Under the pieces are notes generated by a model. The model was not told the DNA's origin. It did not search any database and saw only the letters and a list, made by a program, of their open reading frames with translations. The position numbers and the translations under genes were made by a program. From positions 1-18,634 of the forward strand of contig CAZASZ010000040.1 of NCBI GenBank assembly GCA_964487925.1: a stretch of 18,634 nt of DNA, given 5' to 3'. Positions 8,508 to 14,764 of the stretch are shown in pieces (positions within the stretch are counted from its first letter, which is position 1; every line of letters starts with the position of its first letter). Source of the stretch: RI-283 sp964487925. GTDB taxonomy: Bacteria > Pseudomonadota > Gammaproteobacteria > SZUA-140.

Positions 8508-9560
8508 ATGTCCCTCAAAAAGTTATTGGTGATTCTGGTATCCTGCCTGTTCCTGATCGAGGTTGCGGCAGCCGATGTAGTCAAACTGCGCGCCGATCAT
8601 CCCGAACGATACGTCGTCGTCAAGGGTGACACCTTGTGGGATATTTCTGCGCACTTCCTCAAAGACCCTTGGCTATGGCCGAAGATCTGGCACATCAACC
8701 CGGAAATCAAGAACCCGCATCTGATTTATCCCGGCGACGTGATCAGCCTCATTTTTATCGACGGCAAACCTCAGCTCAGACTCGAACGTAAGGGGCGTCC
8801 GGTTATCAAGCTATCTCCGACCGGCCGCGTTGAGGAACTGCATACGGCCATCCCCACCATACCGGCTGATGCCATCAGGCAGTTCCTGAAACGTCCCAGT
8901 ATCTTGACAAAAGCTGAACTCGACAAAGCACCGTATATCCTCGCCAACGATGGCGGTCATCTGATCACGGGAAGTGATGAGAAGGTCTACGTCCGAGGCC
9001 TGGAAGACACCGTTATCACACGTTTCAATGTGGTCCATGAGGGTGACGCCTACCGTGATATCGACGATGAGATCCTTGGCTATGAGGCGCTTAGCGTGGC
9101 TGATGCCAAACTCGTTAAGCGCGGCGACCCCAGCACGCTGTACCTAAAATCAGCAAGCCGCGAAATCCTAATCGGCGACAAGGTCCTGCCGGCCCGGGAC
9201 GATGCCGATATCGACCCATATTTCACACCGGAGATACCGGATATCGAGATCAACGGACGCATTATCGCCGTGCTTGATGGTGTTTCGCGAATCGGTCAGT
9301 ACCACACGGTCGTGCTGAACAAGGGACGCCGGGATCACATCAAGGTCGGGCATATCCTCGCCAGCTATCAGGCAGGGGAGTCTATAGAAGACACCATCGG
9401 TGAAGGTCACGACGACGTCACCCTGCCCAATGAGCAGTCGGGTACGCTGATGGTGGTAAGGGTGTTCGAACGGGCCAGCTATGCCCTCGTCATGCGCGCG
9501 ACAAGGACGATCCGTATCAATGACGAGGCCCGCAATCCAGATAGCAGGGACAACCTCTAA
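8508..9560 (+). CDS. Exported LysM-domain protein
   Basis: Secreted peptidoglycan-associated protein of 350 residues. The first 22 residues form a Sec-type signal (KK, a hydrophobic core, then EVAAA before Asp23). One LysM domain covers about residues 34-84, with the classic KGDTLWDISAHFLKDP and the closing NPHLIYPGDVISL. The remaining 260 residues have no motif I recognise; they are acidic and mixed alpha/beta in look. The family is common in gammaproteobacteria, often beside dprA, but no dprA is present here. The start has GAAGG seven bases upstream. The gene diverges from fadE and appears monocistronic, with 265 bp before the next gene. LysM binding to glycan chains is family knowledge; the role of the C-terminal part is unknown. 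Confidence 0.85.
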   Translation: MSLKKLLVILVSCLFLIEVAAADVVKLRADHPERYVVVKGDTLWDISAHFLKDPWLWPKIWHINPEIKNPHLIYPGDVISLIFIDGKPQLRLERKGRPVIKLSPTGRVEELHTAIPTIPADAIRQFLKRPSILTKAELDKAPYILANDGGHLITGSDEKVYVRGLEDTVITRFNVVHEGDAYRDIDDEILGYEALSVADAKLVKRGDPSTLYLKSASREILIGDKVLPARDDADIDPYFTPEIPDIEINGRIIAVLDGVSRIGQYHTVVLNKGRRDHIKVGHILASYQAGESIEDTIGEGHDDVTLPNEQSGTLMVVRVFERASYALVMRATRTIRINDEARNPDSRDNL

Positions 9561-9825
9561 CAGGCTGCTAAGGCGCCGCTGGCCCATTTAGGCCGGGACG
9601 GCGAAAGAAAGAATTGGTTTCAAGATAGAGCCCGGATCCGAGATGGAACCAGTCGGCTCGGCACCTCGTCAGGAAATAGTTCCATTATCAAATTTGTGAC
9701 ATAGTAGCTGAAGAAATTCGCCGGTCGCACGATATCGTAGATTAACTGTGTAGATTAAATGTAGCGAATTGCAAGTCGGACCCGATCATCAAGCCTTACG
9801 TGAACGCATAATCCAGAGGGAACAC
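9561..9825. other. Intergenic region between LysM gene and outer-membrane barrel
   Basis: Just after the LysM stop an interrupted hairpin can form: GCCG (9575-9578) plus GGCC (9581-9584) pairing with GGCC (9591-9594) plus CGGC (9599-9602). No T-run follows, so termination there is doubtful. The 3' half is AT-rich and carries a 13-bp tandem duplication. I could not identify a well-spaced -35/-10 pair for the downstream gene. Confidence 0.35.
9737..9762. repeat. Tandem duplication of a 13-bp unit
   Basis: GTAGATTAACTGT (9737-9749) is followed immediately by GTAGATTAAATGT (9750-9762), identical at 12 of 13 positions. It lies 63 bp before the start of the outer-membrane barrel gene, where a promoter or operator would be expected. 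It may be a binding-site pair or a replication-slippage product. Confidence 0.6.
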
Positions 9826-10581
9826 ATGAAAATCAAACATTGCATCTGGCCCTTGATGTTGACCGCCAGCCTACCTGCCTCGGCCGATATGATCGGTGTC
9901 TGGGTCGGCGCCAACGCCTGGAGCTACGACATTCAGGGCTCCGTCCGCTACCAAAGCGCCAATCCGGCCAACGATATCGACGTCAACCGTGACCTGGGTT
10001 ACGACAGCGATAACCTAGCCTCTTATTACGTCATATTTGATCACCCCCTTCCGCTGATCCCGAACGTCAAAATCAGCAAGACCAGTATAGACACGAGCGC
10101 CAGTGGTGCGCTGTCCTCCAACTTCACGTTTGGCGGCCAAAACTTTACCTTTAATGAAGCGGTGAACAGTAGCCTGAAACTCGATCAGACCGACATCACG
10201 GCATACTGGCGTATCCTCGACAACATCGCCAATTTGGACGTCGGGTTGACAGCTAAATACCTCGACACCAAGACCCGGATTACCGGCGCCACTACGGGAA
10301 CAGCCAGTGCCGACGTCAGTACGTGGGTCCCGATGGCCTATGCCGGTGTGGGCGTGGACCTTCCTTTCAGCGGTCTGGCGGTCAGTGCAGATGGAAGCTA
10401 CATCGGTTACAGCGGTAGCAACTTTTACGACTATACGGTCAGGGTCACCTATGACACTCCATGGCTACTCGGTATAGACGCGGGCTATCGGCGCATCAAT
10501 CTGAGCCTGGATGACATAGATAGCTCCTACGCCGATGTAACCTTCAAAGGCCCTTACGCCGGCCTGTATCTGCACTTCTAA
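9826..10581 (+). CDS. Outer-membrane beta-barrel protein, TIGR04219-like
   Basis: Outer-membrane protein of 251 residues. The start at 9826 is chosen because GAGGG lies five bases upstream and a clean signal peptide follows: MKIKHC, a hydrophobic stretch, then LPASA before Asp22. An upstream in-frame ATG at 9769 would bury this signal. The mature part alternates polar and aromatic/hydrophobic residues in strand-like runs and ends in YAGLYLHF, a terminal-Phe signal typical of BAM substrates. The opening MIGVWVGANAWSYDIQGSVRY resembles the TIGR04219 family of small barrels; this is recognition by eye, not a search. Function is not known for this family. The gene is followed within 15 bp by a strong terminator. 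Confidence 0.75.
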   Translation: MKIKHCIWPLMLTASLPASADMIGVWVGANAWSYDIQGSVRYQSANPANDIDVNRDLGYDSDNLASYYVIFDHPLPLIPNVKISKTSIDTSASGALSSNFTFGGQNFTFNEAVNSSLKLDQTDITAYWRILDNIANLDVGLTAKYLDTKTRITGATTGTASADVSTWVPMAYAGVGVDLPFSGLAVSADGSYIGYSGSNFYDYTVRVTYDTPWLLGIDAGYRRINLSLDDIDSSYADVTFKGPYAGLYLHF

Positions 10582-10594
10582 AAACCCCCTGGAT

Positions 10595-10636
10595 AAAAAA
10601 AGGGCTGCCCAGTGGAATTCGGGCAGCCCTTTTTTA
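10595..10636. terminator. Bidirectional Rho-independent terminator
   Basis: A 10-bp GC-rich stem, AGGGCTGCCC (10601-10610) and GGGCAGCCCT (10621-10630), encloses a 10-nt loop. It is preceded by seven A (10595-10601) and followed by a T-run (10630-10635), so it reads as stem plus U-tract on both strands; with the A/T pairs the stem reaches 15 bp. It sits between the stop codons of two convergent genes (10581 and 10662) and should serve both. Confidence 0.93.
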
Positions 10637-10661
10637 TTTGTTACTTTCTACGTCGCTGAAT

Positions 10662-11513
10662 CTAAAACTCCCGGCCAAGTCTTATCCCATAGCTATCAAT
10701 CGTACTTTCAGGCTGAAAGAAGGTGTTTTTTACCGGAGAGGGATCGAAACGCAAACCTTCATAGTAAAACTCAAGAAAGTTGCGCTGTAGCGTCAGCCGA
10801 TAGTCGGCAAATGCAGACCACTGCCCAGCAGGGTGTAATGTCATGCTGCCACTGGAAACCACAAAGTCCTCATCAACCCTATAGGGCAATTTCGCGCCCA
10901 CATGAAAAGACGCGTTCAGGAGGTTGCCAGTGTCCTCGAACCCAAGTCCGATCCGTCCATAATAGACCGTATAGTCCTCCCGAAATTTGGGAGTAGAGAC
11001 TCCACCTGCATCCACACCCGCGCCTATATCTCGCGTCCATCCTTCCACACCAGCCCCAACAAACAATTCCAGGGCGCTAAACGATAAAGCCGGTCCGCTA
11101 AACCCTACTTGAAGCTCTGCCTGTCCGCCTCGGTAGGTGGTCTCAGTGCCAATAAAAGTGTGGATGGTAGGATCAAAATCGCTCCGGATTTGTCCATCAT
11201 AATCTACGACGCCGATATAGGCATTGCCAAGGACCCGAACCATCAAGGGACGCAGACCGGTATCCAACTCGACTCGGCCGCCGAGAGTCGCACGCGGGCC
11301 ATGTTCCGAGAGCAAACGCACCCCGTTAGCATCAAACTCCTGCCAGAGATAATGTTCAACGCCAAGTGACAGGTCAATATTGGTCCGGCGAGCGTGCTCA
11401 TCTCCCCGTGATGCGGCAGATACGGTAGGGATTAGGAGTAGCCCTGACAGGCCAATCGATGCGCATTTTCCGATGTTTGAGGTCGTCAACCAAACAAGGG
11501 AAGATAACTTCAT
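10662..11513 (-). CDS. Predicted outer-membrane beta-barrel protein, unrecognised family
   Basis: An exported protein of 283 residues. Residues 1-34 look like a long signal peptide, with Lys2 and Lys16, the hydrophobic stretch IGLSGLLLIP, then TVSA before Ala. The rest is built of short amphipathic strands rich in Gly, Tyr and aromatic residues. It ends with YGIRLGREF, whose final Phe fits a beta-barrel sorting signal. A roughly 250-residue mature barrel would suggest 10-12 strands (inference). I do not recognise the family. The start overlaps the stop of a 78-codon frame as ATGA; the nearest Shine-Dalgarno-like AAGGG lies 12 bases upstream, so translation may depend on coupling. Codon use is more mixed and less GC-rich than in the fad and pur genes. 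It ends 26 bp from the shared terminator. Confidence 0.72.
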   Translation of the reverse strand: MKLSSLVWLTTSNIGKCASIGLSGLLLIPTVSAASRGDEHARRTNIDLSLGVEHYLWQEFDANGVRLLSEHGPRATLGGRVELDTGLRPLMVRVLGNAYIGVVDYDGQIRSDFDPTIHTFIGTETTYRGGQAELQVGFSGPALSFSALELFVGAGVEGWTRDIGAGVDAGGVSTPKFREDYTVYYGRIGLGFEDTGNLLNASFHVGAKLPYRVDEDFVVSSGSMTLHPAGQWSAFADYRLTLQRNFLEFYYEGLRFDPSPVKNTFFQPESTIDSYGIRLGREF

Positions 11514-11746
11514 CGGTCAGCGATACCCTTCAAAAAAGCCACGTCTTGAAGGGAGCCACACGAAGCGGTCTCCCACTCATTACCCCAATCATCGACATGC
11601 CGGTAAAGAAGAACACCATGCTCGCTAACAACTATGTCCGTAAGATCATCACTACTAGAGCCGTCGTAAGCCAACGCCTTCTTGAAAAAATCGTTCATTG
11701 TAACGGAACTCCCATAAGGATCACCAATTCGGTTATTGTCTGCCAT
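11510..11746 (-). CDS. Small ORF of unknown function, coupled to the outer-membrane protein gene
   Basis: A 78-codon frame whose TGA overlaps the start of the next gene as ATGA, the same junction seen at several real gene pairs in this window. The product is small, acidic and soluble-looking, with no signal peptide; its C-terminal half contains VVSEHGVLLYRHVDDWGNEW. I do not recognise it. ATG 11746 has no ribosome site. The internal ATG at 11698 has GGGAG ten bases upstream and would give 62 residues, so the true start is undecided. My hand count gives about 47% GC and about 46% GC at third positions, visibly lower than the flanking metabolic genes. It could be a coupled small protein, a leader ORF, or the remnant of a longer gene. 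Confidence 0.5.
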   Translation of the reverse strand: MADNNRIGDPYGSSVTMNDFFKKALAYDGSSSDDLTDIVVSEHGVLLYRHVDDWGNEWETASCGSLQDVAFLKGIADR

Positions 11747-11846
11747 TATCGTCTATCTAACTTATCGGCAGATTACCCGAGATTTCCCCATTCCATCCGA
11801 ATCCTCTACGGGAAACGTGACGTAGATTGCAATCCTTCCAATGGCA

Positions 11847-11873
11847 GGCCGGAGACAACAACAGTTTCCGGCC
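11847..11873. repeat. Inverted repeat with 7-bp GC-rich arms
   Basis: GGCCGGA (11847-11853) and TCCGGCC (11867-11873) are perfect inverted repeats around a 13-nt A/C-rich loop, and two further inner pairs are possible. No T-run follows on either strand, so it is not a standard terminator. It lies in the divergent spacer between the small ORF and the gene at 11995. Confidence 0.5.
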
Positions 11874-11880
11874 ACGTAAT

Positions 11881-11916
11881 GCGCAAAGCGCTAGAGAATA
11901 TATCAAGCGCTTGCGC
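11881..11916. repeat. Long inverted repeat, 11-bp arms with one bulge
   Basis: GCGCAAAGCGCT (11881-11892) and AGCGCTTGCGC (11906-11916) are complementary over 11 pairs with one unpaired A. The 13-nt loop is AT-rich. The right arm runs into the first of two direct repeats, so this may be an operator or a transcript hairpin upstream of the promoter at 11932. Confidence 0.6.
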
Positions 11917-11947
11917 CAATCAATGGCTCTGTTGCGATCAATCAATG
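11911..11947 (+). repeat. Imperfect direct repeat overlapping a promoter
   Basis: CAATCAATG occurs at 11917-11925 and again at 11939-11947, a 22-bp period or two helical turns. The match extends upstream: TTGCG precedes both copies (11911-11915 and 11932-11936), with one base of length difference. The second copy covers the -35 and part of the spacer of the predicted promoter, a placement typical of a transcription-factor site pair. Confidence 0.55.
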
Positions 11948-11960
11948 CGACGGGTATATT
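11932..11960 (+). promoter_or_regulatory. Predicted sigma70-type promoter for the gene at 11995
   Basis: TTGCGA (11932-11937) and TATATT (11955-11960) are separated by exactly 17 bp. Initiation would be expected near 11967, giving a leader of about 28 nt that contains the GGAG ribosome site of the downstream gene. This is a motif match only. Confidence 0.55.
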
Positions 11961-11994
11961 TCAAGCCGGTTACAATCATCAACGGAGACACCTA

Positions 11995-12363
11995 ATGAGA
12001 AGACGCTCTGGTTTCAATACACCCTCACTGATCATCATGCTCTTTGCGCTAATGACGCTGGCGAGTTCCAGCATGGCCTCAGATCGCGACTGGAAGAAGG
12101 ACAATGACAGCGCTCAACAATGGGACGACTTTCGTATGGTGCAAACTGAACGGCACGAAATGATCGTTGGCATCATAAAAATCACCAAAGACCTCGTCAA
12201 CATCGTGAATAACCTCAACCACCACCCCAGCAAAGCCGACAAATCCCAGCTTCAGGACATGGGTAAGCAACTGGATGCAATGATGGCAAAGGATGATGAG
12301 CTAAGCCGCAAGATGGCCAGCAAGTGGAATAAGAAGTGGAAAAAAGGCGACGATAAAAACTAA
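11995..12363 (+). CDS. Small exported helical protein, unknown function
   Basis: A 122-residue protein with an N-terminal signal: MRRR, then a hydrophobic core around LIIMLFALMTLA, then SSSMAS before DRDWKK. The mature part of about 93 residues is charged, predicted helical, and ends in a lysine/tryptophan-rich tail (KWNKKWKKGDDKN). It contains a hydrophobic helix IVGIIKITKDLVNIVNNLN. No family is recognised; a periplasmic location is inferred from the signal. ATG 11995 was chosen because GGAG lies seven bases upstream and the signal begins there; upstream in-frame ATGs lack this. A promoter is predicted 35-63 bp upstream. It is convergent with the sugar-phosphate transferase gene 49 bp away. 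Confidence 0.68.
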   Translation: MRRRSGFNTPSLIIMLFALMTLASSSMASDRDWKKDNDSAQQWDDFRMVQTERHEMIVGIIKITKDLVNIVNNLNHHPSKADKSQLQDMGKQLDAMMAKDDELSRKMASKWNKKWKKGDDKN

Positions 12364-12385
12364 TAAGCATTGATACACCCATCTG

Positions 12386-12401
12386 GGCGCAGGGAAGCGC
12401 C
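12386..12401. other. Weak hairpin between convergent genes
   Basis: GGCGC (12386-12390) and GCGCC (12397-12401) can form a 5-bp stem with a 6-nt loop in the 49-bp gap between the convergent genes ending at 12363 and 12413. There is no T-run, so a terminator role is uncertain. Confidence 0.25.
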
Positions 12402-12412
12402 TCGCATATCCC

Positions 12413-13432
12413 CTAGTCCGTCGCGCAAATCCGTCTTACCGATAGCCATAGGAATAGATAGATCATCACCCAGGCTATCAGGACAACCGCCTGATAGCCT
12501 GCACTGAGATCGACCGAAACGATAGCTGATACCGCGCACGCCAACATCAAAACATAGGCTCGCAGCACTGTTTTCCGATGACCCCAGCCATACTGAACCA
12601 AGCGTTGATAAGCATGCGTACGGTGGGCCTCCCAGACACGCTCCCGCCGTGCCAGACGGATCGCGAGGGTCACGCTCGCATCTACGATAAAGGGTGAAAA
12701 TACCAATAGCGCAGCCCATAGCGGAAAAACGCCGTATCGATCCGCCCAAAGGGCGAACGCGATGGCGAGATAACCCAGCAGTGAAGAGCCCAAGTCACCC
12801 ATAAATATCCGTGCCTTGGGAAAGTTATAGACCAGAAATCCCGCGCCAGCCAACGCTACAGTCAGACACGACAGCGCCAGGTCCCCTGCGCCACCTCTCC
12901 ATGCCATCACGGCCAAAGCAGAGAACCCGATCGTGGCCATGCCGGCCGCAAACCCATCCATGCCATCCATGAAGTTATAGAGGTTGATCATCCAGATGAC
13001 CAACAACACTGTTATAGTTCCGCCGAGCAGGACCGGTAGCGACCATGACAAGAGAGGTAGTCCCACATCCCTTAGCGCCAAACCCACAGCTACCAGTAGG
13101 GCCGCCGCGATCATGTGGACAAGGAAACGCCAGCGCGCCGGCACATGCCGAAAATCATCCAGCAAGGAGACCCCCGCAATCAGTCCACCTCCGAGCGAAA
13201 TCCACCCCAGGCCCCCGGGAACCTCACCGTAGATCCATCCGCTCAGCAAACCGATAACCAGCCCCAACACCATCGCAACTCCACCCGATCGAGGTGTAGG
13301 TTGGGTATGCAGCGAACGTTCGTTAGGGTGATCCTGAATCCGCAGCCAGGGACGCTCACCGCATAGTCCTCGCGTCAGGAGCACCGCAATCGCGAAGGTC
13401 AGCAGAGGAATCCAGATCATCTCCAAGGACAT
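12413..13432 (-). CDS. Polyprenyl-phosphate sugar-1-phosphate transferase (WbpL/WecA-like, MraY superfamily)
   Basis: Integral membrane enzyme of 339 residues, with about ten hydrophobic helices, that moves a UDP-sugar's sugar-1-phosphate onto undecaprenyl phosphate to begin a surface glycan. Superfamily motifs are in order: PRSGGVAM (47-54), the DD pair at 92-93 in LDDFRHVPARWR, NLYNFMDGMDG (150-160), VYNFPKARIFMGDLGS (201-216), and EAHRTHAYQRL (268-278). The last motif and the NFMDG wording resemble WbpL/WbcO-type O-antigen initiators more than E. coli WecA; this is from memory of the family. The sugar cannot be assigned. The start has AGGA seven bases upstream, and the gene lies 2 nt after hda. 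No other glycan synthesis genes are in the window. Confidence 0.85.
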   Translation of the reverse strand: MSLEMIWIPLLTFAIAVLLTRGLCGERPWLRIQDHPNERSLHTQPTPRSGGVAMVLGLVIGLLSGWIYGEVPGGLGWISLGGGLIAGVSLLDDFRHVPARWRFLVHMIAAALLVAVGLALRDVGLPLLSWSLPVLLGGTITVLLVIWMINLYNFMDGMDGFAAGMATIGFSALAVMAWRGGAGDLALSCLTVALAGAGFLVYNFPKARIFMGDLGSSLLGYLAIAFALWADRYGVFPLWAALLVFSPFIVDASVTLAIRLARRERVWEAHRTHAYQRLVQYGWGHRKTVLRAYVLMLACAVSAIVSVDLSAGYQAVVLIAWVMIYLFLWLSVRRICATD

Positions 13433-13434
13433 AG

Positions 13435-14178
13435 TTAGTCCTGATCCTGAGGTCCCTGATCTGGCGCCCCCGCGGGTTCCCGGCTATCGCTCACCTGGGC
13501 AAGGCACTCCTTTACGAATGGAATAGTCAGCCTGCGTTTGTAGACCAAAGACGAATTGTCCAGGTCATCCAGTAGCGCGAACAGTCCACCAAGGTCCCGG
13601 TCACAGCGCGTCAAAAGAAAATTACCCACATCCTTCGGAAGCTCTAAGCCTCGATGCGCGGCCCGTCGCACAAGCGCCTCATACTTGCCCTGATCGTTCA
13701 ATGGTTGCAAATGATAGGTCACCCCCCAAGAAAGACGGCTACTCAGATCCGCCAATCGCCAGGGGATATTCGGCGCGGGGAGCCTCGCCGTAACAATCAG
13801 GCGCCCCCCGCACTCCCGTATTTCGTTACACAATCCGAATAGGGCTTGCTCCCATGCTGTCTGACCAACGACGCAATCGACATCGTCGATACACACCTCA
13901 GTAAATGATGCCAGTCCGTTAAGCACAGCGGGATCCAGGTCGGCACTCTGCGCCAGCGGCAAATAAAATGCTGTCGAGCGCCATCCGCTATCCCGGTGAC
14001 ACACAGCCTGAAGGAGGTGGCTACGCCCAGTGGAGGATCCGCCCCAGATGTAAATCATTCCCTGATGGAGCTGGTCCTCGCGATTCAGCACGGTGATCAG
14101 CTCGGCATTCCCACCAATGACAAAGTTATCGAAGGTAGCTGATTCGCGCAGCCTCAGACCGAGTGGAATCTGCCTCAT
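13435..14178 (-). CDS. hda: DnaA regulatory inactivator Hda
   Basis: DnaA-related AAA+ protein that, with the DNA-loaded sliding clamp, promotes hydrolysis of DnaA-bound ATP and so limits re-initiation. It contains ATFDNFVIGGN, a Walker A-type WGGSSTGRSHLL (Arg in place of Lys, as in E. coli Hda), CIDDVDCV as Walker B/sensor, and LADLSSRLSWG. It ends with LTIPFVKE, nearly identical to the E. coli C terminus. The N-terminal RQIPLGL resembles the clamp-binding hexapeptide. I chose ATG 14178, giving 247 residues, because homologues begin at this motif; GGGAGGG lies 13 bases upstream, rather far. ATG 14214, overlapping the previous gene by 11 bp, is an alternative. After LTIPFVKE there are about 22 extra residues rich in Asp, Gln, Pro and Gly, absent in E. 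coli. Confidence 0.92.
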   Translation of the reverse strand: MRQIPLGLRLRESATFDNFVIGGNAELITVLNREDQLHQGMIYIWGGSSTGRSHLLQAVCHRDSGWRSTAFYLPLAQSADLDPAVLNGLASFTEVCIDDVDCVVGQTAWEQALFGLCNEIRECGGRLIVTARLPAPNIPWRLADLSSRLSWGVTYHLQPLNDQGKYEALVRRAAHRGLELPKDVGNFLLTRCDRDLGGLFALLDDLDNSSLVYKRRLTIPFVKECLAQVSDSREPAGAPDQGPQDQD

Positions 14179-14203
14179 GACGATAGACGTCCCTCCCTGA
14201 CGA

Positions 14204-14764
14204 TCAGTTGCCATGGCGTCGTGTATAGATCATAAACGCACGATGCCCCCAGACCCATACGTAATGGGCCCCGCTGGCAATGGTCGTGATCATGACAGTG
14301 ATCATTAAGATGGAGGTCAGATTTTCAGGAACCGGCACAACCTGAGTGACCACAACGATCAGGCCCAAAGCCAACTGGAAAAACGTGTTTGTTTTACTGA
14401 TCCAACTCGGCGCCATCTCAAACCGGCCGATCAGATAGAAAAAGGCGACGGCGCCAATCAGAATCAGGGCATCCCGTGCGATAATCAGCGCCACAAGCCA
14501 CGGGGGAACCAACCCGAGCCAACACAGGGTAAAAAAAGTGCACACGAGAAGCAGCTTATCGGCGAGCGGATCAATGATCGAGCCCAAACGGCTGGTGTAG
14601 TGATAGTGTTTTGCGATGAATCCGTCGAGACCATCAGAGATTCCGGCGATCGTATAGAGGATCAAGGTCATCTCGTAGTTGCCGGCCAGTAGCGATACCA
14701 CTACTGGCCAAACCAGCCCGATCCTGAGGATACTGATGATGTTTGGAATATCTGCCCGGGTCAC
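14204..14764 (-). CDS. CDP-alcohol phosphotransferase family membrane protein
   Basis: Integral membrane enzyme of 186 residues, about six hydrophobic segments, of the family that includes PgsA. The CDP-alcohol motif spans 44-69 and is complete in spacing: Asp44, Asp47, Gly48, Ala51, then Lys52 where most members have Arg, Gly61, Asp65 and Asp69. The family transfers a phosphatidyl or related phospho group from a CDP-activated donor to an alcohol. The acceptor here is unknown, and this need not be the housekeeping phosphatidylglycerophosphate synthase. The start overlaps the DUF2066 stop as ATGA, suggesting coupled translation and a linked role; its own stop lies 25 nt before the preferred hda start. 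Confidence 0.88.
   Translation of the reverse strand: MTRADIPNIISILRIGLVWPVVVSLLAGNYEMTLILYTIAGISDGLDGFIAKHYHYTSRLGSIIDPLADKLLLVCTFFTLCWLGLVPPWLVALIIARDALILIGAVAFFYLIGRFEMAPSWISKTNTFFQLALGLIVVVTQVVPVPENLTSILMITVMITTIASGAHYVWVWGHRAFMIYTRRHGN

Noticed and set aside
9575..9602. Terminator after the LysM gene
   Set aside because: The stem is interrupted and no T-run follows; it is noted only as a possible hairpin in the intergenic entry.
11881..11916. Short CRISPR-like or REP element reading of the inverted repeats
   Set aside because: There is no regularly spaced repeat array, and each inverted repeat occurs once in the window.
11459..11994. Plus-strand open frame running through the small ORF and into the spacer toward the gene at 11995
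   Set aside because: It is antisense to the coupled small ORF, lacks a ribosome site, and spans the repeat cluster and promoter; the product looks unstructured and basic with no motif.
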